Shown here: positions 44,424 through 53,784 of the stretch, in pieces
Layout of the letters: every line of letters starts with the position of its first letter
How positions within the stretch are numbered: position 1 is the stretch's first letter
Made by a program: the position numbers and the translations under genes
Notes under the pieces: generated by a model
The model's input: the letters and a program-made list of their open reading frames with translations, nothing else
The model's database searches: none
What the model was told of the DNA's origin: nothing
NCBI GenBank assembly: GCA_034423135.1
Contig: DAOUJC010000004.1
Location: 62,001-126,000, forward strand
Direction: 5' to 3'
Source: JAPPHY01 sp034423135
Lineage (GTDB): Bacteria > Chloroflexota > Dehalococcoidia > Lucifugimonadales > UBA2985
DNA: 64,000 nucleotides

Positions 44424-46205
44424 CTAATCATCTATCTGTACCGTAATGATGTCAATCCCGTGATACTTCCTGTGGCGCACTGAAGACGCGTAGTGGCGCA
44501 GGAGGCGGAAGGAGACTTCACTCACGTCCGGTGTCTCGGCCTGCTCACTCATGAATGAGATTCGATCTTCAATGTTCTCCTCCGAAAACACCGCCAGAAA
44601 CTCCATCTCAACCGTACCGGCCGAGGGACGCGCGTTGACGACGAGGCGGGGAGGCTTTTCTACGTCGTAGTCATCGCGCAGCTGCAGCATACAGGACAAG
44701 GTCTCCTCTCCCGCGGAGCACAGACGCACAATAGAAGCCTGGCTCCATCCCAGCCTGGAGCCGAGCCCGCTAAGGAACTCCTCTATAGCTGGCACGGCCG
44801 ACCCGTCCAACTCGGTCTCCAATCGCCTCCGTCGGGAACCGGTTAACTGGAGGATCATAGACATCAGGATTGCCGCCAGAATGCTCACAACGACGCTGTT
44901 TCCGAAAGCCACCCCCCAGGGGCTGCCCAAGGAGTCTGCGAGAATGTTCTGAGTTTGCAAGCCAACCCCTATTGAGAGCGAAAGCCCAACGATGAGTGCC
45001 TTTTGCTGGCTGAAGCCGTCTTGCAGGACAGTGCGAATTCCCTCCACGAAGAGCAGCCCCATCACTATCATCAGGATTGATCCGGTCACCGGTCGCGGGA
45101 TTGTCAAGAGAATGGCCACTAACTTGGGCAGCAGAGCCAGCCCAATCAGCATGGCGCCAATGGCAAACCCTGCTCGTCGCGCCGCCACCCCCGTGAAGCT
45201 GATCAGCGACATGGTCGTCGGCAGGTAGATGATTGTGGGAATCGTGCCCGCGATGCCGGACAGCAGTATTGCGACACCGCTCACGTTGAGGGTTCCCTGC
45301 ACGCTGCGAAAGTCCGCGGCGCGCGGCCTGCGCCAGGAAACCTGTTGAATCGCAGCCCCCTCATTGCTGACTCTTATGCCGACTACTACGCTCACGATCA
45401 GGAACGCCAGAAGAAGCGCCATGAATTCCTGGTCCAGGATGGGGCTAAGGCCGGGCCACGCAGAGAACTCAGGGAGACCAAACCACGGGGCGTCGAGAGC
45501 GGGCTGGATGTCGAACACTCCAAGGGGCACGGCGGCAATGCAGCCCGCCAGGATAGTTATGGGGATTGCCAGCAGCCTCAAGAGGCCGGAAGCGCGCAGC
45601 ATTAGAATTGTCGCCACGGCCAGTGTGGCCGCTCCCACCACCGGCCCCGCCATTGGGGATGTGTCCGCGGGCACGTTCCCGAGTCTGCCGATGGCTATGG
45701 GCATGGCTGCTGCCGCTATCACCATGAAAGCTACGCCCGACACGACCGGCGTGATGATCCGTCGCAGCTGGGCCAACCAGAGTGCCAGGGCGAATTGGAC
45801 CAGGGAGGCAACGACTATAAGGCTCGACATTACCGCCAGCCCGCCCTCCGTGACGGCCAACAAGCAGACCGCCATGAATGGGACTCCAGGGCCCATAAGC
45901 AGCAAGTACCCCGGTCCCAGGCGGCCGAGCTTGGTGGCTTGGTGAGCCGTGACGGCGCCGCCAATCACCAGGGACGCGAAGACTGCCCACGACAGGTAGC
46001 CTTCGCTGCCGCCGGCCGCCACGGCGAATATTGTCACGATGGTGACCGTGTTTGACAAGGCGAGTAAGCCGCCTTGCGCTGCCACGCCCAGAGTTACAAG
46101 TGGAGGACACTTGTCGTCTGGCTCGTATTGTATGTGCTCGTTGACGCGCACCCGTCGGTTCCAAGATTCAGGTTGCCGTCCAGGATAGCCGAAAAAACTC
46201 CTCAA
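44424..46205 (-). CDS. NCS2-family nucleobase permease with extra C-terminal soluble domain
   Basis: 593 residues; an in-frame GTG at residue 21 (VNEHIQYEPDDKCPPL) may be the real start. Residues about 30-460 form 12 or more helices of the xanthine/uracil permease type (YEPDDKCPPLVTLGVAAQGG, then LQTQNILADSLGSPWGVAFG). Residues about 470-593 are soluble and contain AIEEFLSGLGSRLGWSQASI with VRLCSAGEETLSCMLQL, which weakly resembles the HATPase (RsbW-like) fold, and end HGIDIITVQIDD. A transporter-sensor fusion is possible. Substrate and domain identity are uncertain. Confidence 0.78.
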   Translation of the reverse strand: MRSFFGYPGRQPESWNRRVRVNEHIQYEPDDKCPPLVTLGVAAQGGLLALSNTVTIVTIFAVAAGGSEGYLSWAVFASLVIGGAVTAHQATKLGRLGPGYLLLMGPGVPFMAVCLLAVTEGGLAVMSSLIVVASLVQFALALWLAQLRRIITPVVSGVAFMVIAAAAMPIAIGRLGNVPADTSPMAGPVVGAATLAVATILMLRASGLLRLLAIPITILAGCIAAVPLGVFDIQPALDAPWFGLPEFSAWPGLSPILDQEFMALLLAFLIVSVVVGIRVSNEGAAIQQVSWRRPRAADFRSVQGTLNVSGVAILLSGIAGTIPTIIYLPTTMSLISFTGVAARRAGFAIGAMLIGLALLPKLVAILLTIPRPVTGSILMIVMGLLFVEGIRTVLQDGFSQQKALIVGLSLSIGVGLQTQNILADSLGSPWGVAFGNSVVVSILAAILMSMILQLTGSRRRRLETELDGSAVPAIEEFLSGLGSRLGWSQASIVRLCSAGEETLSCMLQLRDDYDVEKPPRLVVNARPSAGTVEMEFLAVFSEENIEDRISFMSEQAETPDVSEVSFRLLRHYASSVRHRKYHGIDIITVQIDD

Positions 46206-46383
46206 GTATTGTACAAGAAACTCGTCAAGGAGGTTCTACAATCGAAGTTGGCGTTCGGGTACCGCGCTCCGGCGTCACGCCACGCGGCCAACCCCCTGTA
46301 AATTCACGCAAATTTGTGGCACAATAATTGGGCAGGAACCGGCTTGAGGCAGGCATGAGAGCGGGCCCAGCCGGCGGCAGTGC

Positions 46384-46460
46384 AGGAGTGTAGCTCAGTT
46401 GGCTAGAGCAGCGGTCTCCAAAACCGCAGGTCGGGGGTTCGAGTCCTCCCACTCCTGCCA
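46384..46460 (+). tRNA. tRNA-Trp (anticodon CCA), 3' CCA encoded
   Basis: Acceptor AGGAGTG pairs with CACTCCT, discriminator G, then CCA. The anticodon loop CTCCAAA gives CCA. First of four tandem tRNA genes. Confidence 0.95.
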
Positions 46461-46479
46461 AACCCCAAGCGGGCGGTAT

Positions 46480-46566
46480 GCCGAGGTGGTGGAATTGGTA
46501 GACACGCGGTCTTGAGGGGGCCGTGGGTGCAAACCCGTAGGAGTTCAAATCTCCTCCTCGGCACCA
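46480..46566 (+). tRNA. tRNA-Leu (anticodon GAG), CCA encoded
   Basis: Acceptor GCCGAGG pairs with CCTCGGC, discriminator A, then CCA. The anticodon arm CGGTC-TTGAGGG-GGCCG gives GAG. A long variable arm (GTGGGTGCAAACCCGTA) marks the leucine type. Confidence 0.93.
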
Positions 46567-46588
46567 AAAACGTGGTAGAATAGTGCGA

Positions 46589-46664
46589 GGCGACGTAGCC
46601 AAGTGGTTAAGGCGGAGCTCTGCAAAAGCTCTATTCGGCGGTTCGAATCCGCCCGTCGCCTCCA
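46589..46664 (+). tRNA. tRNA-Cys (anticodon GCA), CCA encoded
   Basis: Acceptor GGCGACG pairs with CGTCGCC, discriminator T, then CCA. The anticodon arm GAGCT-CTGCAAA-AGCTC gives GCA. Confidence 0.95.
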
Positions 46665-46731
46665 ACTACCCCAGCGTCGAGCAGACGGCATCCGCCACAG
46701 CCTCCGCTCCTCGTACGTGACCCTCCACTCT

Positions 46732-46815
46732 GCCCAGGTGGCGAAAGGGTAGACGCGGCGGACTTAAAATCCGCTCCCCGTTTAGGGGGTGTGGGTTCGA
46801 ATCCCTCCCTGGGCA
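46732..46815 (+). tRNA. tRNA-Leu (anticodon TAA), CCA not encoded
   Basis: Acceptor GCCCAGG pairs with CCTGGGC, discriminator A, followed by CAAG, so CCA must be added after transcription. The loop CTTAAAA gives TAA. A long variable arm (TCCCCGTTTAGGGGGTG) is present. Confidence 0.95.
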
Positions 46816-46825
46816 CAAGATAGCG

Positions 46826-47593
46826 ATGCCCCCATTTCCATCAAACCCCAGAGCGTCCGTTGTGCTCCGCGGCCACACCCTGATGCTGCTGGTGGCTGCC
46901 CTGGGAGCGCCCGGCCGCCGCGTAGCCTACGGCGCAGCAGTGCGCCGCGCCGCGCAGATGATGGGCAGGGACACACCCACCAGGGCGGACGTCTCGGCCT
47001 TCTCGCGGTCAGTGCGCAGGCTGTGCGCAATGGGCCTTGTGGACATGGAGGTCCGACTGCGGCGGGTGCGCACCATCGCCACACGGCGCGGCCATCGCCT
47101 CTCCACGCGGCGGTCGAGGCGGGCAGGCCGCAGCGCTCGCGGGAGGCTGCGCCCAATCGATCCCGCTGCCTGGGCTGCGCTCAGCGATGAGGCCAAGGAG
47201 GAGCGGCTGGGCGAATATGCCACGGCGGCGTATCGCGCGATGGTCTCCAACGCCACGCTATTCCTGTCGCTCGGGCTGACAGAGTCCGAGACTGCCAGGG
47301 CGCTCGGGCGCACCGTCCCGCCGTCGGTTGCCTCTGCGCTCGGCGTGGCCGCGGCAAGGGACCGGCGGTCGTTGGTGTCGGTAAGCATGGCGGTGGCCGG
47401 CGAGTCCGACGAGGCGCAGGCATTGCAGATGTTCGCATCCGAGGAGTACCCGCCGTCGTGGGCGTTCGGGATGCCGCGGCGGGGCAGGCAGCAGCTGGAG
47501 GCTGCGCTCGCGGTGGCGGAGGTGGTCCGCCTGGCCCGTGACGGGGGCATCAATGCACTGGCAGAGCTCAAGCGCTTTCGCGCACGCGCATAG
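46826..47593 (+). CDS. Unrecognised protein with winged-helix-like N-terminus
   Basis: 255 residues, starting 10 bases after tRNA-Leu; a GTG at 46858 (VVLRGHTLMLLVAALGAP) may be the true start. The N-terminal 90 residues suggest a winged helix (MLLVAALGAPG, then FSRSVRRLCAMGLVDMEVRL, ending in a wing-like TIATRRGHRLS). A basic linker (RRSRRAGRSARGRLR) follows. The C-terminal 130 residues are helical and include LGLTESETARALGRTVPPSV, which resembles a second helix-turn-helix. Two DNA-binding segments suggest a regulator. No known family recognised. Confidence 0.55.
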   Translation: MPPFPSNPRASVVLRGHTLMLLVAALGAPGRRVAYGAAVRRAAQMMGRDTPTRADVSAFSRSVRRLCAMGLVDMEVRLRRVRTIATRRGHRLSTRRSRRAGRSARGRLRPIDPAAWAALSDEAKEERLGEYATAAYRAMVSNATLFLSLGLTESETARALGRTVPPSVASALGVAAARDRRSLVSVSMAVAGESDEAQALQMFASEEYPPSWAFGMPRRGRQQLEAALAVAEVVRLARDGGINALAELKRFRARA

Positions 47594-47636
47594 GCATGTA
47601 TTCGCTTACCAATGCTATGGCGACTTGAAGTCGCAA

Positions 47637-47921
47637 ATGCAGGAGAGTATGGATCACACGGCGACCGACTGGATAGTTGAAGAGTGGTTGTGCAGGTACG
47701 TGGCCCACTGCATGCCCATAGGCGGCCCTCAGCAGCTTGTTGCTGCCCCTTTGTCTATGGTGGTGGACACGCTGGAGGAGGCGTACCGGCGCGCGGGTGA
47801 GGCGATGGAGTCCGCCAGGGAGCTGTTCGAAGAGCGGCTGATGTGGATCGAAATCGAGACGCTGGATCGCGCGGGGCAGTGGAACGCCGTGCGCCGCTAC
47901 TACCCGCACAGCTTCCGGTAG
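47637..47921 (+). CDS. Short helical protein, unrecognised
   Basis: 94 residues from ATG 47637; ATG 47649 (MDHTATDWIVEE) is an alternative. The part AAPLSMVVDTLEEAYRRAGE with AMESARELFEERLMWIEI is strongly helical and the end ETLDRAGQWNAVRRYYPHSF is compact. No signal peptide, no membrane helix, no motif I can name. It follows the winged-helix-like gene by 43 bases on the same strand. Confidence 0.5.
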   Translation: MQESMDHTATDWIVEEWLCRYVAHCMPIGGPQQLVAAPLSMVVDTLEEAYRRAGEAMESARELFEERLMWIEIETLDRAGQWNAVRRYYPHSFR

Positions 47922-47996
47922 GAACCGGCCTGGCCTTGTTCCTCCGCCCGCATACCTTTACACTATTGGCAAGCAAGCATCAAGAAAGGAGTCTCC

Positions 47997-48806
47997 GTGA
48001 CCACATTCCGCGAAAAACTGACCGCCACCGCAACGAAGAACGAGTCGTTGGTGTGCGTGGGGCTGGACCCTGACCCGGCGCTCATGCCCATCGAGGACGT
48101 GGCGGAGTTCAACGCGGCAATCGTGGAGGCCACGGCGGACCTGGTGTGCTGCTACAAGCCCAACATCGCCTTCTATGAGGCGCTGGGCATTCCCGGCCTG
48201 GAGGCGCTCGGGCGCACGCTGGAGTGCATTCCGCCGGACATCCCCGTAATCTGCGACGCCAAGCGCGGCGACATCGGCTCCACGGCGGCAGCCTATGCCA
48301 GAGCCCTGTTCGAGCGGTGGGGCTTTGATGCGGCGACGGTCAACCCATACCTGGGCAGCGACTCCGTGGAGCCATTCCTGGAGTACGCCGACCGCGGGAT
48401 TCTGATTCTCTGCCACACTTCCGGCCCCGGCTCCGTCGACTTCCAGGACTTGACCGTCGAAAGCAACGGGTCAAAGCGTCCGCTGTTTGAGGAGGTGGCG
48501 CTGAAGGCCAGCGAGTGGAACGTCCGCGGGAACGCCGGACTGGTGCTGGGCGCGACGTATCCGCAGCAGATGGAGACGGCGCGGCGCCTGTGCCCCGACA
48601 TGGTCATACTGGCGCCGGGCATAGGCGCGCAGGGGGGAGACCTGGAAGCCACGGTGAGCGCCGGCGTCGACGCAGACGGCGGCGGGCTTATCGTGAACTC
48701 CTCGCGGGGCATCCTGTACGCCTCGCGCAGCCGCGACGACTTCGCCGACGCGGCGCGCCGTGCAGCGGACGAGCTTCGACGCGCCATCAACGCCGCGAGG
48801 GGGTGA
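47997..48806 (+). CDS. pyrF: Orotidine 5'-phosphate decarboxylase
   Basis: 269 residues from GTG 47997, with AAAGGAG upstream. Last step of UMP synthesis. VCVGLDPDP near residue 20, KPNIAFYEALGIPGLEAL, and the catalytic DAKRGDIGSTAAAYA near residue 82 (Asp-Lys-Asp tetrad) are conserved. Length and motif type fit the longer group (TIGR02127) found in actinobacteria and Chloroflexota. Seven bases separate it from the DUF951 gene. Confidence 0.95.
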   Translation: MTTFREKLTATATKNESLVCVGLDPDPALMPIEDVAEFNAAIVEATADLVCCYKPNIAFYEALGIPGLEALGRTLECIPPDIPVICDAKRGDIGSTAAAYARALFERWGFDAATVNPYLGSDSVEPFLEYADRGILILCHTSGPGSVDFQDLTVESNGSKRPLFEEVALKASEWNVRGNAGLVLGATYPQQMETARRLCPDMVILAPGIGAQGGDLEATVSAGVDADGGGLIVNSSRGILYASRSRDDFADAARRAADELRRAINAARG

Positions 48807-48813
48807 GCCGTCG

Positions 48814-49002
48814 ATGGTGATGGAGTGGAAGGTGGGCGACGTGGTCACACTTCGCAAGGTGCACCCGTGCGGGGGCTACCGTTGGGAGGTGTACCGCGTG
48901 GGGGCGGACATAGGCATTCGCTGCACAACGTGCGGACGCAGGATCATGCTGGAGCGCCGCGCGCTGGAGAAGCGGCTATCCCGGTCTGGCGCTGTTCGTT
49001 AG
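48814..49002 (+). CDS. DUF951-family protein
   Basis: 62 residues from ATG 48814. Begins MVMEWKVGDVVTLRKVHPCG, with IRCTTCGRRIMLERRALEKR; the Cys-x2-Cys and the single upstream Cys are the conserved features of DUF951. This is a tiny basic protein typical of Firmicutes and Chloroflexota. It is probably translated with pyrF. The proposed role is nucleic-acid binding, unproved. Confidence 0.85.
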   Translation: MVMEWKVGDVVTLRKVHPCGGYRWEVYRVGADIGIRCTTCGRRIMLERRALEKRLSRSGAVR

Positions 49003-49063
49003 GATAGGGCCGGGTGAGCAGTCAGGCCTCATTCCCTGGAGTGTGAGAGGCGCAGGCAAGCTG

Positions 49064-49124
49064 CCCGCTCAAGTGGTTCGACAGGCTCACCCCCGCATCA
49101 AGTGCGGGGCAGGCTATGAGCGGG
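49064..49124. repeat. Intergenic palindromic repeat, family A copy 8, with an inserted hairpin
   Basis: CCCGCTCA and TGAGCGGG ends. The inner core GGTTCGACAGGCTCACC is followed by a second hairpin (CCCCGCATCAAGTGCGGGG, 49090-49108) and GCAGGCTA before the closing arm, so this copy is longer than the others. Confidence 0.83.
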
Positions 49125-49177
49125 AAGATTGGCCCACAGTGTATAACCGAAAAATCCTGGCGAAAGAGCGGCCGCGC

Positions 49178-49206
49178 TTGTGCGCGCGGGGAAGTGAACA
49201 TATAAT
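49178..49206 (+). promoter_or_regulatory. Promoter before cmk
   Basis: TTGTGC (49178-49183), a 17-base spacer and TATAAT (49201-49206). The -10 box overlaps an upstream in-frame TTG, which therefore cannot be the start of cmk. Confidence 0.72.
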
Positions 49207-49262
49207 TGCATGAAGCCCGGCCGTCCGGGTGCGCAGCTTTCAGCACTACGCAAAGGCGATTC

Positions 49263-49937
49263 TTGAGCAGATCTTCTACTATTGCCATAGACGGGCCGGT
49301 GGCCGCGGGCAAGTCCGCAGTGGGCACGCTCCTGGCCGCCCGCCTTGGCTACCGATTCATTGACACAGGTGTTATGTACCGTGCCGTCACCTGGGCGGCT
49401 CTAAAGGATGGGTTGGATCCAGAGGACGAAGCGAGTGTGACTGCGCTTGCAGAAGCATCGAGCATTGAGGTTTCGGGCGACGACGGGACCGGCGCGTCCC
49501 GCATCAGCGTAAACGGCCACGACGTTACGGGCCTGCTTCGCACCAAGGAGATCGAACAGGGCGTGTCGCTCATCTCCAGATTCACCGGCGTACGCGCAGC
49601 TATGGTGGCGCGCCAGAGGGCGCTTGCAGAGGAGGGCATGCTCATCATGGCCGGCAGGGACATCGGCACGGTGGTGCTGCCGGACGCCGACCTCAAGATA
49701 TTCCTCACGGCCTCCCCGGAGGAGCGCGCTCGACGCCGTCACCAGGAGATGCATGACGCGGGACAGACCGTGGAGCTTGAGCAGGTACTGGCCGAGCTGG
49801 TGCAGCGCGACAAGCTGGACACGGAGCGCGCAAACTCGCCGCTGCGGCCGGCTGAGGGCGCCTACGTGCTGAACACCGAAAGCATAGGCATCGAGCAGGT
49901 GGTGGAGCGCATCATAGGACTGGCGGGAGACGACTGA
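49263..49937 (+). CDS. cmk: Cytidylate kinase
   Basis: 224 residues from TTG 49263; the upstream frame lies inside the promoter. It phosphorylates CMP and dCMP. The P-loop is IDGPVAAGKSAVGTLLAARL near residue 10, then DTGVMYRAVTWAA, the CMP-binding VRAAMVARQRALA and MAGRDIGTVVLPDA. The lid region is ARRRHQEMHDAG. The stop codon overlaps the ATG of plsC by one base, so the genes are translationally coupled. Confidence 0.95.
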   Translation: MSRSSTIAIDGPVAAGKSAVGTLLAARLGYRFIDTGVMYRAVTWAALKDGLDPEDEASVTALAEASSIEVSGDDGTGASRISVNGHDVTGLLRTKEIEQGVSLISRFTGVRAAMVARQRALAEEGMLIMAGRDIGTVVLPDADLKIFLTASPEERARRRHQEMHDAGQTVELEQVLAELVQRDKLDTERANSPLRPAEGAYVLNTESIGIEQVVERIIGLAGDD

Positions 49938-50614
49938 TGGGAGCGGTCTACAGCATCTCCAACACGCTCATGCGGGGTGCCCTGAGGATCTTCGGCGACT
50001 GGAAGGTGGAGGGCCGGGAGAATGTGCCGCCCATGGGGCCTCTCATCGTTGTGTCCAACCACCAGAGCAACATGGACCCGCCAATACTGGCTGCCAGCAT
50101 TCCCAGGAAGATAACCTTCATGGCGAAGCGAGGCCTCTTTCGGTATCCGGTTGCGTCGCATTTCTTCAAGGCCTACGGCGCATTCCCGCTCAACGAAAGC
50201 GGCAACGACCTGAGCGCCATCCAGCGCAGCGTGCGACTTCTGGACAAGGACGCCGCACTGGGCATCTTCCCGGAAGGAACACGCAGCCCGGGAGCCATGC
50301 GCAGGGCCATACCCGGCATCGCCTTGATAGCCCTCAGATCCAGGGCGCCCATCCTGCCCGTGGGGATTGTGGGCACGGAGGTCATCGGGCCGCCGTGGCA
50401 GGTCGCGGTGCCCAAGGGCGAGTTCACCATCAATATCGGCCAGCCGTTCACGATCCCTCACATGGAGGGGAAGATCGTACGAGGGCAGCTGGAGGCCGTA
50501 ACGACGATGATAATGGAGCGAGTGGCGGCACTGCTGCCGGAGAGCTACCGAGGGGCGTATTCGCTGGTGAACAGCGGAGTTGCGTCGACGGCGCCGAGCG
50601 GCGGGAGCAACTGA
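49937..50614 (+). CDS. plsC: 1-acyl-sn-glycerol-3-phosphate acyltransferase
   Basis: 225 residues. Transfers an acyl chain to lysophosphatidic acid at the membrane. The catalytic block NHQSNMDPP (His-x4-Asp) is near residue 39 and the substrate motif FPEGTRSPGAMR near residue 112, with ITFMAKRGLFRYPVASHFFK between. It has an N-terminal amphipathic anchor. The cmk-plsC order is common in this phylum. Confidence 0.92.
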   Translation: MGAVYSISNTLMRGALRIFGDWKVEGRENVPPMGPLIVVSNHQSNMDPPILAASIPRKITFMAKRGLFRYPVASHFFKAYGAFPLNESGNDLSAIQRSVRLLDKDAALGIFPEGTRSPGAMRRAIPGIALIALRSRAPILPVGIVGTEVIGPPWQVAVPKGEFTINIGQPFTIPHMEGKIVRGQLEAVTTMIMERVAALLPESYRGAYSLVNSGVASTAPSGGSN

Positions 50615-50628
50615 AGGGGTACCTGTCC

Positions 50629-52470
<1,842 letters not shown>

Positions 52471-52558
52471 GACACGCCCCGCAAGCGGGCTTCGTAACCT
52501 GCCCGGCACACGCTGCCGCTCGATAGATCACTCGTTGCCCGGAAAGGAGAGCGCTTCC

Positions 52559-53701
52559 ATGCGGGTCCTCTTCACGGGGCAGACCGGCATCGACAAGAAG
52601 GCCCAGCTACAGGCCCTGAGCGAGTTTTGCGCCCAGAAGGGCCGGAGCATCCAGGCGATCTTCAACATCGGCGACATCATGTACGCCGAGAGCCGCCGGT
52701 CAGGCCTCCGCCTTGCCGAGGGCAAGATCCTCGACTTGCCGCTCGCGCAGCTTGGCGCTCTGCGCCGGTCGGCGTTCAACGTGGTGCGCAACGAGGTCGC
52801 GGACAAGACGAACGTGCTGGTGAACTCCCACGCGGTGTTTCGGTGGAACAACCGCCTGTTCCGGGCCTTCGAGTTGCCGGAGGTGAGGGACCTGGCGCCG
52901 GACGCCATCGTCACTCTCATCGACGACGTGGAGGCCGTCAAGCTGAGACTCGACCGGTTCAAGGAGTCGGGCGACCTGCCGCCGGATACTCGCTACAGCC
53001 TCAAGGACCTGTTGGTCTGGCGGGAGGAGGAGATGCTGGCGTCCGAGATTCTTGCCTCATTTCTGGAGACACCCCACTACGTGCTGGGCGTCTCGCTCGA
53101 GGATGAGGTATCGACTATGCCGCTGGACGTGATGTACAGCATGATGTTCGAGCCGTGGAAGAAGACCACGTACGTCAGCTATCCCATCAGCGGTGCGCGT
53201 TCCAGGCCGGACGTCTGGGAGAAGGTTGTCGAGTATCGCAGGCTGGCCAGAAAGTACCTCACGGCCTTCGACCCGCTGATGATTGACGAGAAGCGGCTGG
53301 TTGAGCTCGCGCATCGGACCGCTGACGGCACGGACGAGGTGGAGTGCACGGCGCTGGGGCAGACGGTTAGGCTGAGCCGCCGGGAGATCGAGGCCATCGC
53401 TTATGACATCGACGGGCAGATAGTGGCCCGGGACTACAAGCTGATAGACCAGTCCGAGATGATCGTGGCCTACTTCCCCGTGGACGCGTCCGGTGAGCCG
53501 CTGATCGCAGGCGGCGTGCAGTCCGAGATCGAGTACGCTGCCGCATCCACCAAGAAGGTGGTCATACTTTGGGAGGCCTCCCGCGATCCAACGCCCTTCA
53601 TCGGCCAGAGGGGCGACGTTATCGTGAGAAGCATGGAGGAGCTGGAGGAGCACCTGCGGTCGATAAGTGAGCAGCCGGGCCAAAGAGAGATGCAACTGTA
53701 A
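52559..53701 (+). CDS. P-loop protein with a deoxyribosyltransferase-like C-terminus, unrecognised
   Basis: 380 residues from ATG 52559, with AAGGAG nine to ten bases upstream. The N-terminus has an atypical P-loop GQTGIDKKAQLQAL (Lys-Lys instead of Lys-Ser/Thr), then a nucleotide-kinase-like ANKTNVLVNSHAVFRW region. The middle part is helical. The last 90 residues (IDQSEMIVAYFPVDASGEPL, then GVQSEIEYAAASTKKVVILW) resemble the nucleoside 2-deoxyribosyltransferase fold, with a plausible catalytic Glu in SEIEYA. A nucleotide-processing role is inferred. It lies between glmS and dnaG. Confidence 0.6.
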   Translation: MRVLFTGQTGIDKKAQLQALSEFCAQKGRSIQAIFNIGDIMYAESRRSGLRLAEGKILDLPLAQLGALRRSAFNVVRNEVADKTNVLVNSHAVFRWNNRLFRAFELPEVRDLAPDAIVTLIDDVEAVKLRLDRFKESGDLPPDTRYSLKDLLVWREEEMLASEILASFLETPHYVLGVSLEDEVSTMPLDVMYSMMFEPWKKTTYVSYPISGARSRPDVWEKVVEYRRLARKYLTAFDPLMIDEKRLVELAHRTADGTDEVECTALGQTVRLSRREIEAIAYDIDGQIVARDYKLIDQSEMIVAYFPVDASGEPLIAGGVQSEIEYAAASTKKVVILWEASRDPTPFIGQRGDVIVRSMEELEEHLRSISEQPGQREMQL

Positions 53702-53784
53702 CCGTCCTGCTTGGCCCGCATTGACGGCGGGCTGGTACAATGGTGATGGTCGGTCCCATAGCGCATTGAGATGAGGCGATTGCC

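Noticed and set aside
53721..53741. TTGACG ... TACAAT as a dnaG promoter
   Set aside because: The spacing is only nine bases, too short for sigma-70.
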